This document shows positions 7,704-15,331 of a DNA stretch of 21,392 nt, piece by piece (the stretch's first letter is position 1; each line of letters starts with the position of its first letter). The notes under the pieces are model-generated. The model worked only from the letters and a program-made list of their open reading frames with translations, did no database searches and was not told the origin of the DNA. Position numbers and translations under genes: made by a program. The stretch lies in contig JBGPIK010000071.1 in assembly GCA_041484845.1 (NCBI GenBank), positions 1-21,392 of the forward strand. The letters run 5' to 3'. This stretch comes from JBGPIK01 sp041484845. GTDB taxonomy: Bacteria > Desulfobacterota > Binatia > UBA9968.

Positions 7704-8756
7704 TTAAGCTCCTTTGCGTCCGACATCACGAAGGAGTTTTTCCCAACGCGCCAGTTCTTTCTCGTACTTGTCTGTGCTCATCCCATGCTCCGGACGCCAT
7801 TTCTTAAAACCGTAATTCTTGGCTCCATTGCCATATTGATATTTTTCCAGAACGCCTTGGCCTTCGGGACTCAATAAGTAATCCGTCATCAAAAGGGCGG
7901 CGTGTGGATGCGGTGGCTGAAAGGCTATGGCCGCGCCGCCGACGTTTGTCGGTACGATGTCGAGCGGTACCCAGTCTACCGGAGCTCCTTTTTCGATCGC
8001 GACCTTTACATGATTGCGAAATATAGCCGGCCCGGCGAGAATTTCGCCCGACGCGATCAGGTCCAGCAATGCTGGCGGGATGATAGTGTGTAAACTGATC
8101 TCTTGGCCTTTGAGTTTTTTGATGAGCTCCGGGCCCCTAGTTCTCAGAATCGCGCCCATGACTTTGTAGCTGGTGTCATCGTGAGTCAGACCCATTCGAC
8201 CTTTAAGCTCGGGGTGCAACAAGCCTTCAAAATTCCTGGGCACGGCAGCCTTCGAAAGTAGATTTTTGTTGTAGGCAAATCCTATATAAGACTCTCGGGC
8301 CGTCGCCCAAAAATATAATCCCCGCTCAGCTGGCTCCTTGGCTTCATTCGGATAAGCGGCAAAGTGCGGTGAAAAATAGGGGCGGATCAGCTGCGCGTCG
8401 CGCTGAAACATGAGATTGCCCTCAGTGGTCTCGATGGTGTCGACGATCGGACGTTTGGCCTTGGCTTCTTCAACCATGCGCGCGGTAATGTCGGATCCGG
8501 AAACCCGATAAGCTTCAACTTTTACGCCGGGGTACTTGGTTTCGAAGGCTTTGATCATGGCTTTATACGAGTCCCCGGCAAGCGAAGTGTACCATGTGAT
8601 CTTCCCTTCGAGTTTAGCGCCGGCATACAGAACTTGTTCCCAATCGGCGCCGTTGTAAGTGACAAGCTCGGCGATGGTCATCGGCTTACGATTCTGCGAC
8701 CAAGCTTCAGACGTTGCCAGCAACAGCCATGACAGAACGATGCATAAGAGTTTCAT
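7704..8756 (-). CDS. ABC transporter solute-binding protein (FbpA/AfuA type), no. 2
   Basis: The chosen start is the ATG at 8756, giving 350 aa, because AAGGAG lies 9 bases upstream and the protein then opens directly with a signal peptide (MKLLCIVLSWLLLATSEAWS). A longer frame to 8819 would overlap the preceding gene and bury the signal. Mature-protein marks: AKLEGKITWYTS, AFETKYPGVKVEAY, LLHPELKGRMGL, EKGAPVDWVPLD and PHPHAALLMTDYLLSPEGQ. These place it in the same subfamily as binding protein 3, and the two look like diverged tandem duplicates. There is no Tyr-Tyr pair, so iron binding is not supported. The permease gene follows 44 bases downstream. Confidence 0.9.
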   Translation of the reverse strand: MKLLCIVLSWLLLATSEAWSQNRKPMTIAELVTYNGADWEQVLYAGAKLEGKITWYTSLAGDSYKAMIKAFETKYPGVKVEAYRVSGSDITARMVEEAKAKRPIVDTIETTEGNLMFQRDAQLIRPYFSPHFAAYPNEAKEPAERGLYFWATARESYIGFAYNKNLLSKAAVPRNFEGLLHPELKGRMGLTHDDTSYKVMGAILRTRGPELIKKLKGQEISLHTIIPPALLDLIASGEILAGPAIFRNHVKVAIEKGAPVDWVPLDIVPTNVGGAAIAFQPPHPHAALLMTDYLLSPEGQGVLEKYQYGNGAKNYGFKKWRPEHGMSTDKYEKELARWEKLLRDVGRKGA

Positions 8757-8815
8757 CCTTAAAATCTCCTTGTCGCACAAACAAGTCGCGCGAAGTCTTT
8801 GCAGTGAAAGATGGT

Positions 8816-9832
8816 TCATAGTCCGAAGATCTTGCGAAACTCACGCGCATGATCGTCGAGCCCTAAGTACACTTCTTTTGGCACCGGCTTCAACTTGAGT
8901 TTACTCTGGTCCATTTTTGCCGCGAGCGGCTTGACGTCGTTGCGCGCCGGAATGCGGCGCATTTCGCGTACCATTTCCTGGCCTTTCTTTGACGTTGCAA
9001 AGTTGATCAGTAGCTTGGCGGCGTTTGGGTTCGCTGCTTTGGCGCTCAGAGCGATCCCGCTGATCGTGACCACCAGAGGATCGAAAGTGTCGACCCAATC
9101 CACCGGTGCCCCCTCTTTTTTCATCCGCTCGATGCGGAAACTGTAGGCCCACGCTAGGGCGGTCTCACCGGCGCCTACTAGTTGAGCCGTGAGACCATGG
9201 CCGCGGCGCCAACTCGGTTCCTGACGCGCGAGCCGCTGCATGTACTGGACGGTTTTCTCCTTACCCCAAACGGTGGCCAGCGTGCCGAACCAGTCGTAAT
9301 CGGTGGAGTCCATCAAAATCTGCCCTTTCCATTTGGGATCGAGCAAGTCGGGGTAGTTCCTCGGCGCGTCCTTATGTGCGACCATTCTGGTATTATAGGC
9401 AAGCACCAGATTGTTGACGAAAACTCCGGTCCAATATCCCTGGGGATCTTTGAACAGATCCATAAAGGCGTCCCGCTCGGGTGCCAAGTAGGGCGTGAGG
9501 ATGTGTTTTTCGGTTAAGACTGAAATCGAACTCGTAGAAATCGCGTCAAAGTACCATTTGCCGGCGCGGGTCTCCGTCATGATCCGGTTCATCAATTGCT
9601 CTTCTCCAGCGCGCACCAAATCGGTCTTGATGAAAGGATAATCCTTCTCGAAGGCGTCGAGCAGCGGCTTCGACGTGTCGATGGCCATCGAAGTGTACCA
9701 AACGAGTTTACCCTCTTTCTTGGCGCCTTCGACTAAGGCCGCGGTTTGGACCGGCTGTGCGTTGACCGGGGGTGGGTAAAGAAAGCACAGCCAAAAGAAT
9801 ACGAGCGGGAGGAAATGTAACGATAGCCGCAT
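8816..9832 (-). CDS. ABC transporter solute-binding protein (FbpA/AfuA type), no. 3
   Basis: 338 residues, starting at an ATG with GAGGAG 4 bases upstream. The signal peptide has a hydrophobic stretch at 5-19 and ends VNA before Gln26. Then come AKKEGKLVWYTSMAID, AFEKDYPFIKTDLV, LLDPKWKGQILMD, KKEGAPVDWVDTFDP and ANPNAAKLLINFATSKKGQ, the standard order for the family. KEGAPVDWV is nearly the same as in binding protein 2. No Tyr-Tyr pair is present. It is the first gene of the transport block on the minus strand and lies 144 bases after the acyl-CoA dehydrogenase stop. The ligand is unknown; the neighbourhood suggests an organic acid. Confidence 0.9.
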   Translation of the reverse strand: MRLSLHFLPLVFFWLCFLYPPPVNAQPVQTAALVEGAKKEGKLVWYTSMAIDTSKPLLDAFEKDYPFIKTDLVRAGEEQLMNRIMTETRAGKWYFDAISTSSISVLTEKHILTPYLAPERDAFMDLFKDPQGYWTGVFVNNLVLAYNTRMVAHKDAPRNYPDLLDPKWKGQILMDSTDYDWFGTLATVWGKEKTVQYMQRLARQEPSWRRGHGLTAQLVGAGETALAWAYSFRIERMKKEGAPVDWVDTFDPLVVTISGIALSAKAANPNAAKLLINFATSKKGQEMVREMRRIPARNDVKPLAAKMDQSKLKLKPVPKEVYLGLDDHAREFRKIFGL

Positions 9833-9976
9833 ACAACTCCTCTTTTTTTGCAGGCCGCCTCCTCAATGATGAAACGGCCCGCTCTAGTTTGTCACAAGCC
9901 GATGACTGATCTTACCCTCGGGCTCACCTGTTAGAGCCTCGCGATCGGTCGCTTACCTGAAAATCGAATGCATTGA

Positions 9977-11098
9977 TTACCCCCGAGGGTAGAGCGCGTC
10001 GATCATTAAACGCTTGTGGTGCGCCGGTGTGCCCAGGTACTGATAAAGCGTGTGGGCAAGGACGCTGTGCGCCATCATCGGGTGACTGTAATCCGTGCCC
10101 GGCCCAGCCCAAACCATGTGAGCATAATTGGTGCCGTGGTAGTAACCGTCGCTTGCGACCGCTTTGGCCTCGTGGACCGCCGCTCGTGCCGGCATGCCGC
10201 CGTCGATCATCCACAGTGTTTCATAGGTCGCCCAACGCGCTGCATCAAGGTGGTTCGAGATATCGACGCAGTGGTCTTGCACGCGTTGGAAGCGGCCGAT
10301 GGGCTGGCCGAAAACCACGCGGGTCCGCGTGTACTCGCAGGTAATATCGAACACTTCCTGTGTCGCCCCGACTTGGTAGGCACAGAGAATCGGTAAGGCC
10401 TTTTCCAATGCGGTTTCGAGAGTGGCCCAATCGCCGCCGCTCGAGCCTAGCAGAGCCGTGGAGGGAATCACAACATTATCGAAGCGAACTTCGCCCACGG
10501 ATACGAGAAAGCCGATGAGGGGTGTGACGCTGACGCCGGGGCTCTTGGCATCAACGATAAGAAAAACGACCTTGCCCTCTTCCGTACGCGCCGCGCAAAG
10601 AAAGCTCGTCGCCGCTTCGGCGTCAAAGACAAAACGTTTGGTTCCGCTCATCAAATAGCCGCTGGCGGTTTTCACGAGGCGGGTTTCGACGGCTTCAGGC
10701 CCCCAGTGGGCAGCTTTATCCGTAATCGCTGGAATAACGATCGACTGACCCTTGCAAAGCGGCGGGAGCAACGTTGTTCTCTGTTCATCAGTGCAGGCGG
10801 CGAAGATCATTTGCGCGCTGAGAATACCGGAAGTGAACAGGGGGCCGGGCACCGGGCCGCGCCCCAACTCTTCAAAGACCACGGCGCAATCCGTGGCCGA
10901 CATTTCCGCGCCGCCATAGCGCTCCGGCAGCATCATACCGAGCCAGCCCAATTCAGCGGCTTTTTTCACCAGCTGTGGCTGGAAGGTTTTTTTATCTTTG
11001 TACCATTGGGTCATCTGGTGCGCCGGAACTTCGGCTTTGACAAAATCCGACGCCACCTTCTTGAACATTTCTTGGGTTTCGCTGAGTGATAAGTCCAT
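9977..11098 (-). CDS. Acyl-CoA dehydrogenase family protein (373 aa)
   Basis: The start is the ATG at 11098: AGGAGA lies 6 bases upstream. A TTG two codons earlier would overlap that site and is rejected. The protein has the ACAD order: helical N-terminal domain with AAELGWLGMMLPERYGG (47-63) and FEELGRGP (75-82), middle beta domain with SGYLMSGTKRFVFDA (146-160), and C-terminal domain with RVVFGQPIGRFQRVQ (the FAD/dimer motif). The usual C-terminal QxxGGxGY and YEGT stretches are absent; the segment reads MVWAGPGTDYSHP instead. It may therefore be the non-catalytic or divergent partner of the 404-residue ACAD encoded immediately upstream. It probably oxidises an acyl-CoA in the cytoplasm; substrate unknown. 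Confidence 0.9.
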   Translation of the reverse strand: MDLSLSETQEMFKKVASDFVKAEVPAHQMTQWYKDKKTFQPQLVKKAAELGWLGMMLPERYGGAEMSATDCAVVFEELGRGPVPGPLFTSGILSAQMIFAACTDEQRTTLLPPLCKGQSIVIPAITDKAAHWGPEAVETRLVKTASGYLMSGTKRFVFDAEAATSFLCAARTEEGKVVFLIVDAKSPGVSVTPLIGFLVSVGEVRFDNVVIPSTALLGSSGGDWATLETALEKALPILCAYQVGATQEVFDITCEYTRTRVVFGQPIGRFQRVQDHCVDISNHLDAARWATYETLWMIDGGMPARAAVHEAKAVASDGYYHGTNYAHMVWAGPGTDYSHPMMAHSVLAHTLYQYLGTPAHHKRLMIDALYPRG

Positions 11099-11110
11099 CT
11101 TCAATCTCCT

Positions 11111-11170
11111 GGAGTGTTGGAGTGTTAGAGCGCTGGAGTATTGAACAATACTCCATTATTCCATCACTCC
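11111..11170. repeat. Palindromic array of 8-base repeats
   Basis: Four octamers in register (GGAGTGTT, GGAGTGTT, AGAGCGCT, GGAGTATT at 11111-11142) are followed by the centre GAAC and then three octamers in the opposite orientation (AATACTCC, ATTATTCC, ATCACTCC at 11147-11170). The innermost pair is a perfect 8-base stem with a 4-base loop. The second pair mostly mismatches and the third pairs 7 of 8. The array fills most of the gap between the two ACAD genes and ends next to the ribosome binding site of the downstream one. Confidence 0.75.
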
Positions 11171-11178
11171 AACGGTTG

Positions 11179-12393
11179 TTAGTGCGTTTCCGGTGCGGTC
11201 TCTTTAGTCGGGCGGCCTAGGCCGAGACGACGCGCGAAGATCAAGCGATCGGTGTCTAACGTGCCGCCGCCGTGCAGCTGCCCCGGCCCGGTACGCACCG
11301 CGTATTCAAAGTCCACGACTTCGTGCACCGATAGATCTTGCACTAGGGCATCGGCACCCATGATCGCCTGCAAGCGCTCGCCATTGCGCAGGCGCAACAT
11401 GCGCTGAAAGTAGCGTTGCTGCGGGCCCCCATAGGGATGGGGCTTCTTCGAGAAGCGATGCCAATAGTTGCGCTGGTTAAACCGGCGCAGCGCGTTGAGA
11501 TCGATCATCATATCGGCGATCAGCTCGCGTACTCGGGGATCTTCGAGGATAGGCTTACCAGCAATATGTGTATTGCGGCAGTATTCGACCACGCGTTCGA
11601 TTAGCGGGTCCATGCCGATCCGGCCATCGCCGCCATGTTCAAGCTCGAGATGGGTGTTCGCTACTTTCCAGCCGTTGTTCTCGCCGCCGATTAAGTACTT
11701 GGCTGGCACGCGCACATTGTCGAAGAAGACGGAATTCTTGATTCCCATCATCATATACATGTGTTGAATCTCGATCCCGGGAAGGTTTGCCGGGATATGC
11801 AGCCACGCCAGGTTCTCATGCCGTTTGCCCTGCGGATTAGTGCAAACGATGGTCCAGAGATAATCTGGGGGCAGATGGTGACCGACCATGACCTTTTGAC
11901 CGTTGACGACATAATCATCGCCGTCGCGGATCGCCTTGGTCTGACAGTTGGCCAGATCGCTGCCGCCGTGCGGCTCGGTCAACACTTGCCAGACACAGAT
12001 TTCGGCGCGCGTGATCGGCGGCAGAAATTCGCGCTTTTGTTCCTCGGTCGCCCACCTGATGAGAACCGGCGCGACGATTCGTGCCAGGGTATAAAACACA
12101 TGCGACAGGTTCAGTCCGTACTTGAATAGCTCGGTTTCCAATACCATCTGGTGATCGACCGTAAGCCCGGCGCCGCCGTATTCCTTCGGGAAGATCGGGA
12201 ACAGCCAGCCTTTTGCGCCCAGTTTTTCCGCCAGTCCCCGGCGAAACTTATATTCCTCCTCATCCTCGCGCGTCGACCAGGAGGCCGACCAGCGCAGATT
12301 CTCATGACCGCGCATCTGTTCCGCCAACCAGACGCTGACTTCTTTCCTAAACTCCACCACTTGGGGTGGATCTACGGACACATTGAAATCCAT
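11179..12393 (-). CDS. Acyl-CoA dehydrogenase family protein (404 aa)
   Basis: 404 residues, from an ATG with AGGAG 7 bases upstream. It fits the larger FadE type of ACAD: FRKEVSVWLAEQM (15-27), KGWLFPIFPKEYGGAGL (61-77), the FAD-contact segment WQVLTEPHGGSDLAN (135-149), DGDDYVVNGQKVMV (157-170), a middle domain VFFDNVRVPAKYLIG, then an alpha-helical C-terminal domain ending GPGQLHGGGTLDTDRLIFARR. It would transfer electrons from an acyl-CoA to an electron-transfer flavoprotein. A second, shorter ACAD gene follows 80 bases downstream. Such adjacent unequal pairs form alpha2beta2 enzymes in steroid side-chain breakdown (known for FadE pairs of mycobacteria), so a heteromer is plausible but inferred. 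Confidence 0.92.
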   Translation of the reverse strand: MDFNVSVDPPQVVEFRKEVSVWLAEQMRGHENLRWSASWSTREDEEEYKFRRGLAEKLGAKGWLFPIFPKEYGGAGLTVDHQMVLETELFKYGLNLSHVFYTLARIVAPVLIRWATEEQKREFLPPITRAEICVWQVLTEPHGGSDLANCQTKAIRDGDDYVVNGQKVMVGHHLPPDYLWTIVCTNPQGKRHENLAWLHIPANLPGIEIQHMYMMMGIKNSVFFDNVRVPAKYLIGGENNGWKVANTHLELEHGGDGRIGMDPLIERVVEYCRNTHIAGKPILEDPRVRELIADMMIDLNALRRFNQRNYWHRFSKKPHPYGGPQQRYFQRMLRLRNGERLQAIMGADALVQDLSVHEVVDFEYAVRTGPGQLHGGGTLDTDRLIFARRLGLGRPTKETAPETH

Positions 12394-12474
12394 AACGTTC
12401 TCCTTTCAGGCTGTTGAGAAATCTCACCCGCTTTTTTTTGACCTTCGAGTCCTTTGTCTCAAGTTTAGAGTTGC

Positions 12475-12502
12475 GCGAGACCAGAAACTCGAAACCCGAA
12501 AC
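12475..12502 (-). repeat. Four tandem 7-base repeats
   Basis: Read on the minus strand, four units stand head to tail: GTTTCGG, GTTTCGA, GTTTCTG, GTCTCGC. Looser heptamers follow (AACTCTA, AACTTGA, later GACTCGA). They lie in the 153-base gap between the CaiB and ACAD genes. A short frame crossing them is low complexity and not a gene. Confidence 0.65.
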
Positions 12503-12546
12503 CGTGACAATCCCCATCCGGTTTTTTAGCACTCTACGTATTGCTG

Positions 12547-13728
12547 TTATATAACTCCCTCGGACCGGAAATCTGCGATCGCCTTAGCGTCATAACCGAG
12601 TCGCGCAAGAATCTCGTCGGTATTTTCACCCAGCAGCGGCGCCGGACGAAAAAACCGTGGGGGCGTATCGGATAAGTTGATCGGACTGCCAACCAAGTTG
12701 CTTGTTCCTATCTTGGGGTGGTGAATCTTTTTAGGAATGCCCATGTGTTTGATCTGTGGGTCTTCGAAGACTTCTTCGATCGTGTTAATCGGCGCATTCG
12801 GCAAATTCTCGGCGTCCAGCGCCGCTAACCAGTGGGCGCGCGGGTGCTTGCGAAACTCCTCCCTGAGAACAGCCAAGAGCTCGTAATGGTGTTCCGTTCT
12901 CGAATGCCGGTCGGCACTGCGCGGATCGGCGAGCAGATCGGTTCGTCCGACGACTTTGAGTAATCCTTCCCAGGCATGTTGGTGGCCGGAAAGATGAATG
13001 ACCAGCGGCTTGTCATCCGCGCATACAGCGCAGTAAATGCGCCCGCGCGGAAAATTGTCGCGCGAGACCGCCTCGCCGCCGTTCAGATAATCCGCTACGT
13101 GCGATTCGATGAACGCAAGGCTTACCTGTAGAAGTGAAACATCGACAAATTGCCCGTGGCCGGTTTTCTGACGCGCCAGGAGAGCCGCCATGATGCCGTA
13201 AGCGGCGAAAATGCCGGAAGAGTGATCGGTAATCGAGAAACCCGCGACCATGGGATTCTTCAAGTCGGTCACCAGACTGAGCATGCCGCTCAACGCCTGG
13301 CCGATGGTATCGAAACCGGGCTTATCGCGGTAGGGGCCATTCTGCCCATAACCCGAAATTGAGCACTGGATGAGACGCGGATTTATTCTTGACAATTCGT
13401 CATAGTCCAATCCGAGGCGGCTGCGCGTCGGCGGTCGAAAGTTTTCGATGAGAATATCCGCCTTCTGTAACAACTTGAGGAGAATCTCCCTGGCCCTTTT
13501 TTCGCGCAAATTGAGAGTGATGCTCTTTTTGTTGCGGTTGAGGGCGCGAAAGCTCGGCCCGTAGCCCTCATATTTGGGATTGCGGCCGCGATGGGTGTCG
13601 CCTCCATCGGGCAACTCAACTTTAATCACTTCGCAACCAAGATCGCCGAGGAGACTGCCGGCGTAGGGGCCGGCCACATGGCCGCTAATATCTATGACAA
13701 CGGTTCCTTCGAGAGCTCCAGCAATCAT
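12547..13728 (-). CDS. CaiB/BaiF-type (family III) CoA-transferase, no. 1
   Basis: 393 residues, the usual length. It opens GALEGTVVIDISGHVAGPYAG (4-24), followed by LGDLGCEVIKVELPDGGD, NRNKKSITLNL, RPPTRSRLGLDYDEL, CSISGYGQNGPY (122-133) and GFDTIGQALSGM. The likely catalytic Asp is D168 in SITDHSSGI, matching Asp169 of formyl-CoA transferase, which forms aspartyl-anhydride/CoA intermediates. The C-terminal EVFEDPQIKHMGI is also typical. Such enzymes move CoA between carboxylic acids (carnitine, oxalate, benzylsuccinate, mesaconate). The ATG at 13728 sits after an A-run with a poor ribosome binding site. It lies between MmgE/PrpD and the ACAD pair on the same strand. Confidence 0.92.
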   Translation of the reverse strand: MIAGALEGTVVIDISGHVAGPYAGSLLGDLGCEVIKVELPDGGDTHRGRNPKYEGYGPSFRALNRNKKSITLNLREKRAREILLKLLQKADILIENFRPPTRSRLGLDYDELSRINPRLIQCSISGYGQNGPYRDKPGFDTIGQALSGMLSLVTDLKNPMVAGFSITDHSSGIFAAYGIMAALLARQKTGHGQFVDVSLLQVSLAFIESHVADYLNGGEAVSRDNFPRGRIYCAVCADDKPLVIHLSGHQHAWEGLLKVVGRTDLLADPRSADRHSRTEHHYELLAVLREEFRKHPRAHWLAALDAENLPNAPINTIEEVFEDPQIKHMGIPKKIHHPKIGTSNLVGSPINLSDTPPRFFRPAPLLGENTDEILARLGYDAKAIADFRSEGVI

Positions 13729-13847
13729 TTTTTTTCATTGTCTCTTCAAGAATTTCACTTATCCCAATTGAAAAAAGATTTCCACCTCGTTCCTCGCGCG
13801 CTGACGGCTAGCACATCCAAGGCGACCGCGATAAAGCGATCTTCACT

Positions 13848-15215
13848 CTACGCGGGATTCAGAAGATCGACGATTTCACGGACGTTGCTTAGAGATTCAA
13901 GGCGCTGCACTGTGCTAATCAACGCCTCCGACGGTGGGCCCGTGAGCACTTCCTTGGCGTTGCCGCGAAACTTGTCCAGCACTTCGCTCTCGGTCATGGG
14001 ATTCTCCGGATGCCCTTTGGCGACCGTTGCGGTATCGGTAAACCGAGTGCCGTCTTTTAGCTCAACGCTGACGGGGCAATAAGTGCCCGGCTCGGGAATA
14101 GTTTCATCCACAATGACGCGAACTTTGCTAAGCGCTTCCTGAACCCGCGGCTCGTTGGCTTTAGCGTCGGTGAATGTGGCGATTTTCAATTTGCCTTCCA
14201 GAATGCAGAGCGCGACGACATAGTTGACGGCGAATTTGCCGCGCAGGCCGGTCTTAACTTCGGAATGAAAATGACGCTGGTAGCGCAGCGGCGGAATACT
14301 GAATTCGATCTTGGCAACATCTTCGTAGCGAATTTTGTGTTCGCGGTTCAAGTGGAGGGCGGCGTCGGCGGCGAGAAACTGCGGCGCGCTGCACGGATGC
14401 AACTTAAGACCGAGACCCGGGAATTCAAGAAAATAAGGTTGGCCAATCGCCTCGATCATTTTTTCATAATTGCAAGTTCCCGGTCCAAAAAAGGTGTCGC
14501 AAAAGCCGCGTGGCGCCTCGATAATGGCGCCATCGGCGGTGAACCCTTTCTCGGCCAAAAGCGCGGCCTCGATGCCATTGCGTGCGGCATGGCCGGCGTG
14601 AAATGGTTTGACCATCGAGCCCTGCTGGCGATGGATGCCGCCGCAACCCGAGGCGGCGATGCCGAGAGCGGCCTTAGTTTTTGCCGGTTCGAGCTTGAGC
14701 AAGCTCGCCGCTGCGACGGTGGCGCCCAAACTGCCCCAGACAGGCGTGCTGTGAAAGCCGCGGTCTTGAAGATTGGGCGCATTGGCGGCAATCTTGGCGA
14801 TGACTTCGATGCCGAGGACGTACGCTCTTAATAACTCTTTTCCCGATGAACCCAGGGTTTCGCCGAGGCTCAATGCCGCGCCGAGCACCATACTGGTGGG
14901 ATGTCCGGCATGAATGAAGGCGTCCCAGTCATCAAAATCGAGCGCGTGGGCCAATAATCCGTTGGCAAAAGCAACTATGGGCACTGATGCTTTCTTCCGG
15001 GTGCCCCAGATCGACGCTTCCGGCGTATTGCCGGTTTTTTGGCAGTAGTCAACGGCAATTCTCGCTACCGGAGTTGGTAGCGCTGCCAGCGCCACGCCTA
15101 GTGTATCGAGGATATGCAGCTTGGCATTAGCGAGCGCTTTGTCGGAAATCGTGGAAAAATCTGTGTCCGCGACGAAGTGGGCTAGCGTATCGGTAACCGG
15201 TGGAAGTGAAGTCAT
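13848..15215 (-). CDS. MmgE/PrpD family protein
   Basis: 455 residues, typical length, from an ATG with AGGAG 7 bases upstream. Family segments: ILDTLGVALAA (35-45), FANGLLAHALDFDDWD (83-98), HAGHPTSMVLGAALSLGE (102-119), GIEVIAKIA, GFHSTPVWGSLGATVAAA (153-170), GIHRQQGSMVKPFHAGHAARNG and LKLHPCSAPQF. The family includes 2-methylcitrate dehydratase (PrpD), iminodisuccinate epimerase and cis-aconitate decarboxylase, so the name alone does not give the reaction; the catabolic setting suggests dehydration or isomerisation of a di- or tricarboxylate. It is first in the minus-strand run of catabolic genes and divergent from the second CaiB gene. Confidence 0.92.
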   Translation of the reverse strand: MTSLPPVTDTLAHFVADTDFSTISDKALANAKLHILDTLGVALAALPTPVARIAVDYCQKTGNTPEASIWGTRKKASVPIVAFANGLLAHALDFDDWDAFIHAGHPTSMVLGAALSLGETLGSSGKELLRAYVLGIEVIAKIAANAPNLQDRGFHSTPVWGSLGATVAAASLLKLEPAKTKAALGIAASGCGGIHRQQGSMVKPFHAGHAARNGIEAALLAEKGFTADGAIIEAPRGFCDTFFGPGTCNYEKMIEAIGQPYFLEFPGLGLKLHPCSAPQFLAADAALHLNREHKIRYEDVAKIEFSIPPLRYQRHFHSEVKTGLRGKFAVNYVVALCILEGKLKIATFTDAKANEPRVQEALSKVRVIVDETIPEPGTYCPVSVELKDGTRFTDTATVAKGHPENPMTESEVLDKFRGNAKEVLTGPPSEALISTVQRLESLSNVREIVDLLNPA

Positions 15216-15230
15216 CTTGTTCTCCTGCCC

Positions 15231-15262
15231 ATTCGGGGATATGAAAGTTCCAATATCCGAAT
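15231..15262. promoter_or_regulatory. Inverted repeat in divergent intergenic region, candidate operator
   Basis: attcggggatat (15231-15242) pairs with atatccgaat (15253-15262) over 10 base pairs with a 2-base bulge, separated by 10 bases. It lies in the 116-base gap between the divergent MmgE/PrpD and CaiB genes, just upstream of the MmgE/PrpD ribosome binding site. Its position fits a regulator site controlling one or both genes. No regulator gene is in the window and I could not place -35/-10 boxes here with confidence. Confidence 0.35.
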
Positions 15263-15331
15263 TGGGACTGCGTGTCTATCTATGCTAAGGAAAGGCAATC
15301 CGCACAAGAAAAAACAACGAAGGAGCGAATC

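Noticed and set aside
9913..9991. 10-base inverted repeat taccctcggg / cccgagggta
   Set aside because: The arms are 59 bases apart and one lies over the end of the ACAD coding sequence; a match of this size at this distance can occur by chance in a window this long.
12347..12532. 61-residue minus-strand frame upstream of the 404-aa ACAD gene
   Set aside because: It is a translation of the heptamer repeats and overlaps the start of the ACAD gene.
14265..14831. 188-residue frame on the plus strand
   Set aside because: It is antisense to MmgE/PrpD, which has conserved family segments here; the long open frame is a by-product of codon bias.
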